The notes beneath the pieces were generated by a model, which worked only from the letters and a program-made list of their open reading frames with translations, searched no databases and was not told where the DNA came from. Made by a program: the position numbers and the translations under genes. From positions 1 to 64,000 of the forward strand of contig DKPQ01000023.1 of the NCBI GenBank assembly GCA_002471275.1: 64,000 nt of DNA, read 5' to 3'. The DNA comes from Flammeovirgaceae bacterium UBA7330. GTDB taxonomy: Bacteria; Bacteroidota; Bacteroidia; Cytophagales; Cyclobacteriaceae. Shown here piece after piece: positions 17,637 through 25,995 of this stretch. Numbering within the stretch: position 1 is the first letter of the stretch; the number at the start of each line of letters is the position of its first letter.

Positions 17637-18430
17637 GACACTCCCTTTATTTCCTGTATAAATTTCTTGATGTTGTTGTCGGAAGCGTTTTCACTCAATA
17701 ATTTAATAAATGCGCTTCCTATAATGGCGCCATCCGCATATTTGGAGGCTTCCACAAACGTTTCTCTGTTTGAGATCCCGAATCCAATGAGTCTTTTGTT
17801 TTTCAGCCCCATGGAATTTACCCGGTTGAAATAATTGACCTGCTCCGCTGAAATATCCCCCTTTGCACCGGTGATACTGCTGGAAGACACCATGTACACA
17901 AAACCATTGGACAATTCGTCAATCTTTCGGATCCGGTCCTCCAATGTTTGTGGGGAGATCAAAAAGATATTGTAAAGTCCATGCTGCTCCAGTACTTCCT
18001 GATACAATTCTTCATATTCATAAAGTGGCATATCAGGTAAAATAAGCCCATCCACTCCCACACGTTCACAGTCTTTGCAAAAAGCTTCAAAACCATACTG
18101 AAGGATTGGGTTGATATAGCCCATCAAAAGGACAGGAATAGTCACTTGCTCCCTAAGCTCCTCTAGCTGCTTCATGAGCAACTTGAGATTCATCCCGTTC
18201 TTCAGTGCTTTGGTAGAGCTTTCCTGAATAGTGGGTCCATCAGCCACAGGGTCCGAAAAAGGGATACCGATTTCAATCATGTCAGCCCCTGCTGACTCCA
18301 GTGCCCTGGCAATCCTTACCGTATCGTCCAACTCCGGATATCCGGCTGTAAAATACACATTCAGAATATCCTTTTTATCAGATTCGAATGCCTGATCGAT
18401 TCTGTTCATTTCAGTTAGTATTTTCCCCAT
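17633..18430 (-). CDS. trpA: Tryptophan synthase alpha chain
   Basis: This 265-residue barrel has the catalytic Glu and Asp in EIGIPFSDPVADGP (E53 and D64 here, matching E49/D60 of E. coli) and the phosphate-binding GFGIS loop. It cleaves indole-3-glycerol phosphate to indole, which is channelled to TrpB. It overlaps trpB by 16 bases and aroF by four, so expression is tightly coupled. Confidence 0.96.
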   Translation of the reverse strand: MGKILTEMNRIDQAFESDKKDILNVYFTAGYPELDDTVRIARALESAGADMIEIGIPFSDPVADGPTIQESSTKALKNGMNLKLLMKQLEELREQVTIPVLLMGYINPILQYGFEAFCKDCERVGVDGLILPDMPLYEYEELYQEVLEQHGLYNIFLISPQTLEDRIRKIDELSNGFVYMVSSSSITGAKGDISAEQVNYFNRVNSMGLKNKRLIGFGISNRETFVEASKYADGAIIGSAFIKLLSENASDNNIKKFIQEIKGVS

Positions 18431-19611
18431 TTGATATATGTTTCCAGGTCTTTGTCACCCCTTCCGGAAAGGTTGACAACGACAATCTTATCTTTTCCTA
18501 AATCCACTTTGCTGAGTGCCGCAAAAGCATGTGCTGACTCCACTGCAGGGATGATCCCTTCCAGGCGGCTCAACAGCAACCCGGCATTCATGGCTTCTTC
18601 ATCGGTGATACCCACAAACCGGGCTCTACCCGAATCAAACAGGTTAGCATGAAAGGGACCAATGCCCGGATAATCCAGACCTGCCGAAATGGAATAGGGT
18701 TCTACCACCTGGCCATCTGAGGTTTGCATCAATAGCGTTCGGCTTCCATGCAGCACCCCTTCTTTCCCTAGTGCGGTTGTCGCTGCAGATTTTCCGGATT
18801 CATTACCAAGTCCTGAGGCTTCAACAGCGATGAGTTTTACGTCTTCCTTATCCAAATAGTGATAGTAAGCTCCGGCAGCATTGCTACCTCCTCCGACGCA
18901 CGCAAAAATGAAATCGGGATCAGTCTTTTGCTCCTTTTCCAGTAGCTGAGCTTTGATCTCCTCGCTTATCACCGATTGAAAGCGGGCTACCATATCCGGA
19001 TATGGGTGTGGACCGACTACAGAGCCAATGATATAATGTGTGTCCGCCGGATTGTTGATCCAGTGCCTCATGGCCTCATTGGTGGCATCTTTCAGGGTCT
19101 TCGATCCCGAGGTAGCAGGGATCACCTGGGCACCCAGAATCTTCATACGCTCCACATTAGGCTTCTGCCTGGCCATATCGATCTCTCCCATATACACCAC
19201 GCAGTCCATCCCCATCAGTGCACAGACAGTAGCCGTAGCTACTCCATGCTGCCCGGCCCCGGTCTCAGCAATGATCTTCTTTTTGCCGAGCGCCCTGGCC
19301 AATAAGATTTGGCCTACTGTATTGTTTACCTTATGGGCACCCGTGTGGCACAGGTCCTCACGCTTCAGATAGATCTTGGCACCAAATTTCTCTGAAAGCC
19401 TGGTAGCAAAATACAGTGGAGTAGGCCTGCCGACATAGTCTTTCAGAAGTGACCTAAACTGAGCCTGAAAAGAGGGCTCATTGATGATCTGAAGATAATT
19501 TTCACGAAGCTCCTCCACATTGGGATAAAGCATCTCGGGAATATAAGCTCCTCCAAATTTCCCGTAGTAACCTTTTTGGCTTACCTGATATTTTGATTCT
19601 TGCATGCTCAT
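18415..19611 (-). CDS. trpB: Tryptophan synthase beta chain
   Basis: This 398-residue PLP enzyme has the cofactor lysine in HTGAHKVNNTVGQ (K94), the PLP-phosphate loop CVGGGSNAAG and GAGQHGVA. It condenses indole with serine. The length is that of the normal TrpB1 type. It overlaps trpF by four bases. Confidence 0.97.
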   Translation of the reverse strand: MSMQESKYQVSQKGYYGKFGGAYIPEMLYPNVEELRENYLQIINEPSFQAQFRSLLKDYVGRPTPLYFATRLSEKFGAKIYLKREDLCHTGAHKVNNTVGQILLARALGKKKIIAETGAGQHGVATATVCALMGMDCVVYMGEIDMARQKPNVERMKILGAQVIPATSGSKTLKDATNEAMRHWINNPADTHYIIGSVVGPHPYPDMVARFQSVISEEIKAQLLEKEQKTDPDFIFACVGGGSNAAGAYYHYLDKEDVKLIAVEASGLGNESGKSAATTALGKEGVLHGSRTLLMQTSDGQVVEPYSISAGLDYPGIGPFHANLFDSGRARFVGITDEEAMNAGLLLSRLEGIIPAVESAHAFAALSKVDLGKDKIVVVNLSGRGDKDLETYIKWGKY

Positions 19612-20222
19612 AGCAACTCCTTCACTTTTTTGATTTTCTCAATGTCTTTCCTCCCCGGCACTACTTCAAACCGACTGTTGATATCGATCGCAATCAGACC
19701 AGGTAGATCCATATTTTTTATCTTTTCCACATCCTCTAAATCGATACCCCCACTCAGGAAATAGGGCGTATCAAATGGGTAGTTCTTTAAGATATCCCAA
19801 TCAAACTTTACACCGCTGCCACCAAACAACCGGGTCCTGGTATCGAAGAGAAAAAAATCAACATCCTTCTCAAATAGTTTCATCGTTTCCACAGGGATCT
19901 CACTATCCACACGAAAGACTTTGATCACACCCAGATCAGAAGCCTTAATCTCCTGAGCCAGACTTACTGGTTCATCCCCATGAAGCTGGATATAGTCCAG
20001 GTGGTGTGACTCAGCCCTTTTCAGCACCTCCTCCAGTGTAGGGTTTACAAAAACACCCACTCTAATGATACCGTGAGCCAGACTATCATCCACCTCAAAG
20101 CCTGAGGCATCTCTGGGAGACTTACTGAAAAATATCAACCCGATAAAGTCAGGGGCTACCTCCCCCAGCGCCTGGATATTTTCTGCCTCCCGCATGCCAC
20201 AAACTTTTAGCCTCAGGCTCAT
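19608..20222 (-). CDS. trpF: Phosphoribosylanthranilate isomerase
   Basis: This protein of about 204 residues has the family start LKVCGMRE with the catalytic Cys (C8), the conserved Asp in FFLFDTRTR and the glycine loop FLSGGID. The ATG at 20222 overlaps the trpC stop as ATGA. A longer reading frame beginning at 20261 would add 13 residues with no homology-like character, so the shorter start is chosen. Confidence 0.94.
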   Translation of the reverse strand: MSLRLKVCGMREAENIQALGEVAPDFIGLIFFSKSPRDASGFEVDDSLAHGIIRVGVFVNPTLEEVLKRAESHHLDYIQLHGDEPVSLAQEIKASDLGVIKVFRVDSEIPVETMKLFEKDVDFFLFDTRTRLFGGSGVKFDWDILKNYPFDTPYFLSGGIDLEDVEKIKNMDLPGLIAIDINSRFEVVPGRKDIEKIKKVKELL

Positions 20223-21016
20223 TTCATCAGTTCTTTTATGCCCTTTACAAAATTTCTGCAAGCTCTTTCCGGACTGGTCGTTTTCATGAAATTCTCTCCT
20301 ATCAGAAACCCTTCGAAGCCATGCCCCATCAAATCAACAACAGTCTGCGGATCACTGATCCCACTTTCTGAGATCTTCAGGAAATTGTCCGGAATTAATT
20401 CAGCCAATGCTTTACTGGTATTTACATCTGTGACGAACGTATTCAGGTCCCGGTTATTTACCCCCACAATGTTGACCTCATCGGTCAGAGACTGTTCCAG
20501 CTCCTCTTTGTTGTGAACTTCCAGCAATACCTCCATCCCTAAATCTCTTGCCATAGCAGCCAGATTTTTGATTTCTCCAGGGGTCAGGCAGGCAGCTATC
20601 AATAGAATCAAATCTGCACCAATCGACTTGGACTCAATCAACTGGTATTCATCTATGATAAAATCCTTGCGAAGGATCGGACAGAAATTAAAACTTCTTG
20701 CTGTGGTAAGGTCTTCACTTTTGCCTCCGAAATATTTCTTATCTGTCAGGATGGACAGCCCGGCAACTCCGGCCTGCATATATCCTATGGATACTCTTTC
20801 AACATCCACTTTGTTGTTAATAATTCCTTTGGAAGGCGATTGTCGCTTAAACTCTGCGATGATACCCACTTTGTCCGGCCGCTTCAGGTATTGAGACATT
20901 GATACCACCTTACCTCCAAAGTAGGGACTTTGCTCCAGCAACTTGACCGGAAACAATGCCTTTCGCTCCTCTACTTCTTTCCTTTTATCTGCTACTATCT
21001 GATCCAGGATACTCAT
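20219..21016 (-). CDS. trpC: Indole-3-glycerol phosphate synthase
   Basis: This barrel enzyme of about 265 residues has the motifs IAEFKRQSPSKG, ILTDKKYFGG, LRKDFIIDEYQ, GVNNRDL and SESGI, which carry the catalytic Lys, Glu and Asn residues of the family. It closes the indole ring of CdRP. ATG at 21016 is preferred over the TTG one codon upstream. It follows trpD directly and overlaps trpF by four bases. Confidence 0.95.
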   Translation of the reverse strand: MSILDQIVADKRKEVEERKALFPVKLLEQSPYFGGKVVSMSQYLKRPDKVGIIAEFKRQSPSKGIINNKVDVERVSIGYMQAGVAGLSILTDKKYFGGKSEDLTTARSFNFCPILRKDFIIDEYQLIESKSIGADLILLIAACLTPGEIKNLAAMARDLGMEVLLEVHNKEELEQSLTDEVNIVGVNNRDLNTFVTDVNTSKALAELIPDNFLKISESGISDPQTVVDLMGHGFEGFLIGENFMKTTSPERACRNFVKGIKELMK

Positions 21017-21019
21017 CAA

Positions 21020-22012
21020 CTACTGATTTATAGATACAAATTGTTTGAATGAATTGAGGGCTTTTCCTGATGCTAAAGCTTCTCTTGCCTGCTCAATACC
21101 ATCTTCTATGGCTATTTGCTTACCCACAGCAATGGCCAGGCCAGCATTGGCAATCACGACATCTCGCTGGGCATCCGTCGCTTTATTATTCAGGATCGAC
21201 TCAAAAATCTTTGCCGAATCTGGTACAGTTTCCCCTCCATAAATTGCTTCCCTGGTCACTGTTTTTAATCCAAGATCTGCAGGACTGAAAACCTCTTCTC
21301 TATCATTCATCACCATCTTGAAATTTCCTGTTAAGGAAACTTCGTCATATCCATCCAGGGCGTGTAAAATCACATAATGCTTGTCTGTATTCTGATAGAG
21401 ATAACCATATAGCCTGGCCAGTTCCAAACTAAAAACACCTACCAATTGATTCTTTGGCATGGCTGGATTTACCATTGGGCCCAGCATATTGAAAAATGTT
21501 TTCACACCAAGTTCTTTTCTCACGGGACCTACATTTTTCATGGCAGGATGAAATAGTGGTGCATGCATGAAACAGATTCCGGCTTTATCAAGGCTCTTCC
21601 TTAGTGTATCAATTTCATTGGTGAACTTCACGCCAAAATGCTCCAGGACATTGGATGATCCGGAGACACTGGAAACACCATAATTACCATGTTTAGCTAC
21701 CATCTGCCCTGCCCCGGCTACCACGAAAGATGAAATGGTTGAAATATTGAATGTATTCTTGCCATCCCCACCGGTACCGCAAAGGTCAATGGCATTGTAA
21801 TCATCGACTGGCACCTTTACACAAAGCTCCAGCATCGCATCTCTAAAACCAGCGAGCTCCTCCACGGTTATTGTCCGCATCAGGTAAACGGTCAGAAAGG
21901 CAGCCATCTGACTCTGATTGTACTGACCAGTCGCCAGGTTTGATAAAATGGTAAATGCCTCCTGTCTGGAGAGAGACTGGTACTTAAAAAGTTTATTGAG
22001 AACGTCTTTCAT
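21020..22012 (-). CDS. trpD: Anthranilate phosphoribosyltransferase
   Basis: This 330-residue enzyme has the PRPP/anthranilate motifs CGTGGDGKNTFNIST, KHGNYGVSSVSGSSNVLE (the glycine- and serine-rich loop) and FFNMLGPMVNPA. It transfers phosphoribose from PRPP to anthranilate. It is a stand-alone TrpD, not fused to TrpG. The gap to trpG is four bases. Confidence 0.96.
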   Translation of the reverse strand: MKDVLNKLFKYQSLSRQEAFTILSNLATGQYNQSQMAAFLTVYLMRTITVEELAGFRDAMLELCVKVPVDDYNAIDLCGTGGDGKNTFNISTISSFVVAGAGQMVAKHGNYGVSSVSGSSNVLEHFGVKFTNEIDTLRKSLDKAGICFMHAPLFHPAMKNVGPVRKELGVKTFFNMLGPMVNPAMPKNQLVGVFSLELARLYGYLYQNTDKHYVILHALDGYDEVSLTGNFKMVMNDREEVFSPADLGLKTVTREAIYGGETVPDSAKIFESILNNKATDAQRDVVIANAGLAIAVGKQIAIEDGIEQAREALASGKALNSFKQFVSINQ

Positions 22013-22016
22013 CTTG

Positions 22017-22592
22017 CTATTGTTGAATCCAGTTATCGATCATTTTTATTCCATGTTCGGTCATCACAGATTCCGGGTGAAACTGCACTCCCCGCACATT
22101 ATAAGTGGCATGTTTGATGGCCATGATGTTGCCTTCGTCATCGAGCGCTGTCACCTGAAGGTTATCATTGAGTGATTGTGGTGCTACAGCCCACGAGTGG
22201 TATCGGCAAACCCTAAACGATTCCGGTAAACTATCAAACAATGGATCTCTCACTTGCGTAAGATGGACCTTTGTGGCTACTCCATGAAATACAATGGGGA
22301 GGTTGAAAATTTTTGCTCCGAAGACTTCAGCAATGGCCTGATGCCCCAGACAAACCCCCAAAATTTTCTTTGATCCGCCATACTTTTCAATCATCTCAGG
22401 CATGATTCCCGCTTCACTGGGCAGGCCCGGGCCCGGAGAAAATAAAAGACTTTCAAAATCATCTGCATACTCCACAGGAATTTTGTCATTGCGGTGAACT
22501 TCAATCTCATTACTCAATCCCAACTCACGCAGTATGTGTACGAGATTGTAGGTAAAGGAATCATAGTTATCAATAACCAGTATCTTCTTCAT
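22017..22592 (-). CDS. trpG: Anthranilate synthase, glutamine amidotransferase component
   Basis: This 191-residue class I amidotransferase has the nucleophile in GVCLGHQAIAE (C81), SPGPGLPSE for the oxyanion region and the His-Glu pair in GVQFHPESVMTEHG. It supplies ammonia to TrpE. A dual role with PabB for folate is possible because no separate pabA is seen here. Confidence 0.94.
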   Translation of the reverse strand: MKKILVIDNYDSFTYNLVHILRELGLSNEIEVHRNDKIPVEYADDFESLLFSPGPGLPSEAGIMPEMIEKYGGSKKILGVCLGHQAIAEVFGAKIFNLPIVFHGVATKVHLTQVRDPLFDSLPESFRVCRYHSWAVAPQSLNDNLQVTALDDEGNIMAIKHATYNVRGVQFHPESVMTEHGIKMIDNWIQQ

Positions 22593-22598
22593 CTTATT

Positions 22599-24023
22599 TC
22601 AACCCTCAATTGTTTCTGCCATTTTCATTGCTGATTCCAAAGCAGCTAACTTGTTATAAACTTCCTGTACTTCACTCTTTGGATCGGACTTGGACACGAT
22701 GCCAGCACCCGCCTGGAAGTAAAGCTTATTTGACCTACTCAAAAATGTCCGGATCATGATGGCATGGTTGTAGTTCCCAGCAAAGTCCATAAATCCTATG
22801 GCTCCACCATAAAAACCCCGATTCATATTTTCATGTTCATTGATCAGCTGCATAGCCCGATATTTCGGTGCCCCAGACAAGGTTCCTGCTGGAAATGTAC
22901 TGGCCACGATATCCAGCGGATCTGACTCTTCCCTGAGCTGGCCGGTCACTTTTGATACCAGGTGAATGACATGAGAATAATATTGTACTTCCTTGTAGGT
23001 TTCGACCTTTACTTCATCACTGCTCTTGCTCAGGTCATTTCTGGCCAGATCGACCAACATGATGTGCTCAGAATTTTCCTTTGGATCTTCGAGTAGCTTT
23101 TTGGCCAGTTCTGCATCTGCCATGTCGTCCCCGGTACGTCTGAAAGTACCAGCAATCGGGTAAATCGTGGCTTCTCTGTTTTTGACAACTATCTGAGCCT
23201 CAGGAGATGACCCGAAAATTTTGTACCCACCATAATCAAAATAAAACAGGTATGGCGATGGGTTGATTGACCTCAGTGCACGATATACCTGAAACTCATC
23301 CCCTTTGAAAGCAGTGCTAAATTGTCGTGAGAAAACGACCTGAAAAACATCGCCCAGGTCGCAATGCCTGATCCCGGATTTTACATGCTCCAGGAACGTT
23401 TCATCATCAAAATTGGAGGTGGTATCACCTACTTTGTGAAAGTTGAACGATGGAATATTTCTTTGGGAGATCAGGTTGGTAAGCTCTTCAAATTGCACAT
23501 CATCTTTTTCATCGATGTAGGTCTCTATCAGGAAACACTCATTTTTGAAGTGATCCAGCGCAATGATAAATTTGAACAGGTGATATTGAATTTCTGGGAT
23601 GTCAGAGGAAGGTGTCTTCTCATTTTTTAACTCTATGTCTTCAAAGTACTGGACGGCATCATAAGCCATATAGCCAAAAAGCCCCGTTTTAATGGATTTC
23701 TCATCCTTTTCCGGCATCTCAGGCATTTCGAAGGTACTCAAGAACTCCTTGAACCTGGGAAGCAATTGGTTTCTGGCCTCTAAAGTATAGGATTGAACAG
23801 ATTGATCGGGATAAGCAATATCAATCTTACCACCGAAAAGTTTAAAGGCTGCGATAGGATCACAACATACATAAGAAAAGCTATTCTCCGCTCCATGGTA
23901 ATCCGAACTCTCCAACAGGAACGAATTGGCAAACCTGTCGCGTATCTTCAGGTATAATCCAACAGGGGTGATGGTATCTGAGAGAAAACGCTTTTGTCTG
24001 ATTTTAAGTTTAAATTTTGTCAT
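22599..24023 (-). CDS. trpE: Anthranilate synthase component I
   Basis: This 474-residue chorismate-binding enzyme has the N-terminal feedback motif LLESSDY, which in TrpE proteins binds tryptophan, and the catalytic C-terminal half (PIAGTFRRTG, DLARNDLSKSS, FPAGTLSGAPKYRAM, YGGAIGF, AGAGIVSKSDP). It is the first gene of the operon and starts 14 bases after the U tract of the attenuator terminator. The LLES motif indicates allosteric control on top of transcriptional attenuation. Confidence 0.96.
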   Translation of the reverse strand: MTKFKLKIRQKRFLSDTITPVGLYLKIRDRFANSFLLESSDYHGAENSFSYVCCDPIAAFKLFGGKIDIAYPDQSVQSYTLEARNQLLPRFKEFLSTFEMPEMPEKDEKSIKTGLFGYMAYDAVQYFEDIELKNEKTPSSDIPEIQYHLFKFIIALDHFKNECFLIETYIDEKDDVQFEELTNLISQRNIPSFNFHKVGDTTSNFDDETFLEHVKSGIRHCDLGDVFQVVFSRQFSTAFKGDEFQVYRALRSINPSPYLFYFDYGGYKIFGSSPEAQIVVKNREATIYPIAGTFRRTGDDMADAELAKKLLEDPKENSEHIMLVDLARNDLSKSSDEVKVETYKEVQYYSHVIHLVSKVTGQLREESDPLDIVASTFPAGTLSGAPKYRAMQLINEHENMNRGFYGGAIGFMDFAGNYNHAIMIRTFLSRSNKLYFQAGAGIVSKSDPKSEVQEVYNKLAALESAMKMAETIEG

Positions 24024-24036
24024 GGCTTTAAATCAT

Positions 24037-24065
24037 AAAAAAACCCGCTGCGAACAGCGGGTTTT
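24037..24065 (-). terminator. trp attenuator terminator hairpin
   Basis: Read on the minus strand, AAACCCGCTG and CAGCGGGTTT form a perfect ten-pair stem with a TTCG loop, followed by a run of seven T residues that ends 13 bases before the trpE ATG. Its position between a Trp-rich leader peptide and trpE identifies it as the conditional terminator of an attenuator. Confidence 0.9.
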
Positions 24066-24096
24066 CTATATTATATTTTTAACATACCTCAGCTAT

Positions 24097-24153
24097 TCAC
24101 ATTTCTATCGAGTGTGTAAAATGCCAGTACCAGTATGTGCTCTTTCTTAACAT
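24097..24153 (-). CDS. trpL: trp operon leader peptide (attenuator)
   Basis: This 18-codon reading frame encodes MLRKSTYWYWHFTHSIEM and ends with TGA 31 bases before the terminator stem. Codons 7-14 read Tyr-Trp-Tyr-Trp-His-Phe-Thr-His. Bases ACATACT of codons 6-8 (24132-24138) pair with GGTATGT (24082-24088) seven-for-seven, giving the regions 1 and 2 of a classic attenuator. Region 2 (AGCTGAGGT) can alternatively pair with the left arm of the terminator (ACC..GCT), though more weakly. Stalling at the Trp codons would mask region 1 and permit read-through. A TAGCTTAG element ends five bases upstream of the ATG, so the mRNA may be leaderless. Confidence 0.85.
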   Translation of the reverse strand: MLRKSTYWYWHFTHSIEM

Positions 24154-24158
24154 GACCG

Positions 24159-24190
24159 CTAAGCTAATTTGTAGATGACATTAAATCCAA
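24159..24190 (-). promoter_or_regulatory. Predicted promoter of the trp-his operon
   Basis: On the minus strand TTG (24188-24190) is followed after 21 bases by TAGCTTAG (24159-24166), one mismatch from TAnnTTTG. The five bases CGGTC then lead to the leader-peptide ATG. At the SRP RNA gene of this window the transcript begins five bases after the same element, so the predicted +1 is the A of the leader ATG. Confidence 0.55.
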
Positions 24191-24310
24191 GAAAAGATTT
24201 AAAAAAATATAATTGAGTGTAAAACTCCTTATTATTCTGACCCTGAATTATATATTTATAAAGTTCAATTTATTTGGATTATATTAAGGAATGAATTCTA
24301 TTAGCCTAAC

Positions 24311-24709
24311 ATGCTATCTACTAAAGAACAAATAAATATACTGGTACACCTCTCTAGAGCAGATAATCATTTAGCAGAGGAAGAATCTAAAATGATCCAT
24401 AAAGTGGGCGAAAGAAACGGGCTCACAAAAAAAGAGATTGACCAAATCATCGACAATCCCAAACCCATTCCCACGCTGGCAGATTTACCTCCTGACAAGA
24501 AGTTTGATTATCTCTACAGTGTTATCTTCCTCATGAAGGTAGATGGAAAAATATTCCAGAGCGAAATCAAGTTTTGTGAAAAAGTAGCCTCAGCCATGGG
24601 TTACAAGCCAAGTGTGGTGGCAGACCTTTCCGCACACATTTATTCGGACGATTCCATTGAAATAGACAGGCAGGCACTGCTGGATGTAGCAAACCAGCAC
24701 TTAGCTTAG
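24311..24709 (+). CDS. TerB-like domain protein
   Basis: This 132-residue all-helical cytoplasmic protein resembles the TerB/tellurite-resistance domain family. It has two repeats of a short acidic helix pair (RADNHLAEEESKMIHKVGERNGL and KVDGKIFQSEIKFCEKVASAMGY), the latter with the typical D-G-x-I-x-x-x-E metal-binding look. TerB-like domains bind divalent metals and occur in stress and membrane-associated systems. No ter genes are nearby, so the role is unknown. It is convergent with an 87-residue unknown gene whose stop lies two bases away. Confidence 0.7.
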   Translation: MLSTKEQINILVHLSRADNHLAEEESKMIHKVGERNGLTKKEIDQIIDNPKPIPTLADLPPDKKFDYLYSVIFLMKVDGKIFQSEIKFCEKVASAMGYKPSVVADLSAHIYSDDSIEIDRQALLDVANQHLA

Positions 24710-24710
24710 T

Positions 24711-24974
24711 CTACTTTCCATTTTTCTTAATGGCTTTGGTTAGATCATCTAACAGCTTTTTTGAAACTTTCTTATCGTTCTTCTTCTTAAATTTTGAGAG
24801 GGCATTCAACGCTTGCTCTGCTTTCTCATACAATCCTTTTGGATTTTTGTCATGAGCATAGCTACCCAGACACCACTCTATTTCAGACACCAATTCCTCC
24901 TCTATTTTTAGCTGGCTGAGTTTGTCTTTTGCCTCAATAAGTTTCTTCTCGATAGTTTGTTGTGACGCGGCCAT
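24711..24974 (-). CDS. Hypothetical protein, helical and lysine-rich
   Basis: This 87-residue cytoplasmic protein is predicted to be helical with a very basic C-terminal third (KFKKKNDKKVSKKLLDD). It has no recognised domain. It has a sensible ATG and is convergent with the TerB-like gene, filling the space exactly, which supports it being real. Function unknown. Confidence 0.6.
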   Translation of the reverse strand: MAASQQTIEKKLIEAKDKLSQLKIEEELVSEIEWCLGSYAHDKNPKGLYEKAEQALNALSKFKKKNDKKVSKKLLDDLTKAIKKNGK

Positions 24975-25104
24975 AGTTTTATCAGTTGATGAACAATTAT
25001 ATCAATTAATTTGATCCTTTTTTAAGTTAAACGATTTTTTGATAAATAAGGACAGGAATAACAACTTTTTGGTAACCAAAAGGTTAAAAACCCTTAATAA
25101 AGAC

Positions 25105-25797
25105 CTAGAAATCAAGTTTTCCAAAGGAAATCAGGTAAGCGGCAGAGACGCCTAGCACATAAGTATTTGACAGGTCAGGGATCTCTGTATCAAAAGACCC
25201 ATACTCAAGGATATCCCTGAAGCTGAAGGACGCGAATCCATCCAACTGGACGGTGCCAAAACCAAAATCCCTTTGTATGCCCAAACCTACCCTCACACCA
25301 TATCCGAAAGTCCTGTCCCGGGACTCATCATAGGGGTAAAAATCTGCCTGTCCAATATTTTCCAAATCCGGATCAGGGTCTTTATCAATGGCAATCAGAT
25401 GCTCCATGTAGAAACCCAAAGTAAAAAATGGCTTCATCTTGCGATGGCCAAAATAGACGAACGCTTCGACAGGAAACTCCAGGTAGGTAAGCCTGGTAGC
25501 ATATGATGGCTCCTCCGTTGGGAAAACCTGCTTCCAACCTTTGTTGACCATGTTTACTCCTGATTGCAGCCCGGCATTCAAGAATGAGCTTTTCTTCTGC
25601 TTGCTGAAATGACGGAATATAACCCCTCCATGGTAACTGGTGATATAATCCGTAGAGATCAATGCATTACCAATTGTTCTTTCAAAGTATGCAGAAGAAA
25701 AGTTACCTCCACCTTTTACTCCTACATATGTTTTGGTCTGTGCATTTACAAATTGGCCGGCAACATATAGTAGCAAGCAAAAGAGCAGTTTTCTCAT
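25105..25797 (-). CDS. Outer-membrane beta-barrel protein (PorT-like)
   Basis: This protein of about 230 residues starts MRKLLFCLLLYVAGQFVNAQ, a clear signal peptide, at ATG 25797; upstream in-frame codons belong to the overlapping thx region in another frame. The mature part opens with the TYVGVKGGGNFSS pattern typical of Bacteroidota outer-membrane barrel domains and alternates amphipathic strands to the end (LIS-F terminal). It lies four bases after the thx stop on the same strand. The specific function is unknown. Confidence 0.75.
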   Translation of the reverse strand: MRKLLFCLLLYVAGQFVNAQTKTYVGVKGGGNFSSAYFERTIGNALISTDYITSYHGGVIFRHFSKQKKSSFLNAGLQSGVNMVNKGWKQVFPTEEPSYATRLTYLEFPVEAFVYFGHRKMKPFFTLGFYMEHLIAIDKDPDPDLENIGQADFYPYDESRDRTFGYGVRVGLGIQRDFGFGTVQLDGFASFSFRDILEYGSFDTEIPDLSNTYVLGVSAAYLISFGKLDF

Positions 25798-25801
25798 TAA
25801 A

Positions 25802-25927
25802 TTATTTCTGGTCTGCTTTCTTTGGTTTATCAGCATCTTTTTTAGAACCGGAACCTTTTGGTCTTGCAACGCCGTAAGTTCCCATACTAATCTTGCCTCT
25901 TCTGGTTTTTTTGTCTCCTTTTCCCAT
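25802..25927 (-). CDS. Small-subunit ribosomal protein THX (bTHX)
   Basis: This 41-codon gene encodes a strongly basic peptide starting MGKGDKKTRRGKISMGTYG followed by VARPKGSGSKK. The GKGDKKTRRGKI-GTYG core is the THX/S31e family pattern seen across Bacteroidota and Thermus, where the peptide sits in a pocket at the top of the 30S head. The tail after residue 25 (Lys, Asp, Ala-rich) is longer than in Thermus THX. It is too short for a routine length cut-off. It probably has its own promoter (see 25962-25990). Confidence 0.9.
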   Translation of the reverse strand: MGKGDKKTRRGKISMGTYGVARPKGSGSKKDADKPKKADQK

Positions 25928-25961
25928 CTTATTAACGAGTTTTTATGTGAAAACAATGCAA

Positions 25962-25990
25962 CAAATATGGAGTAAAATTTACTTATCCAA
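25962..25990 (-). promoter_or_regulatory. Possible promoter of thx
   Basis: On the minus strand TTG (25988-25990), an 18-base spacer and CATATTTG (25962-25969, one mismatch from TAnnTTTG) precede the thx ATG by 34 bases. Confidence 0.35.
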
Positions 25991-25995
25991 AAAAG

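Noticed and set aside
24097..24153. T-box or trp-binding (TRAP) regulation instead of attenuation
   Set aside because: No T-box core sequence or GAG/UAG repeats were seen upstream of trpE, while the leader peptide and terminator are complete.
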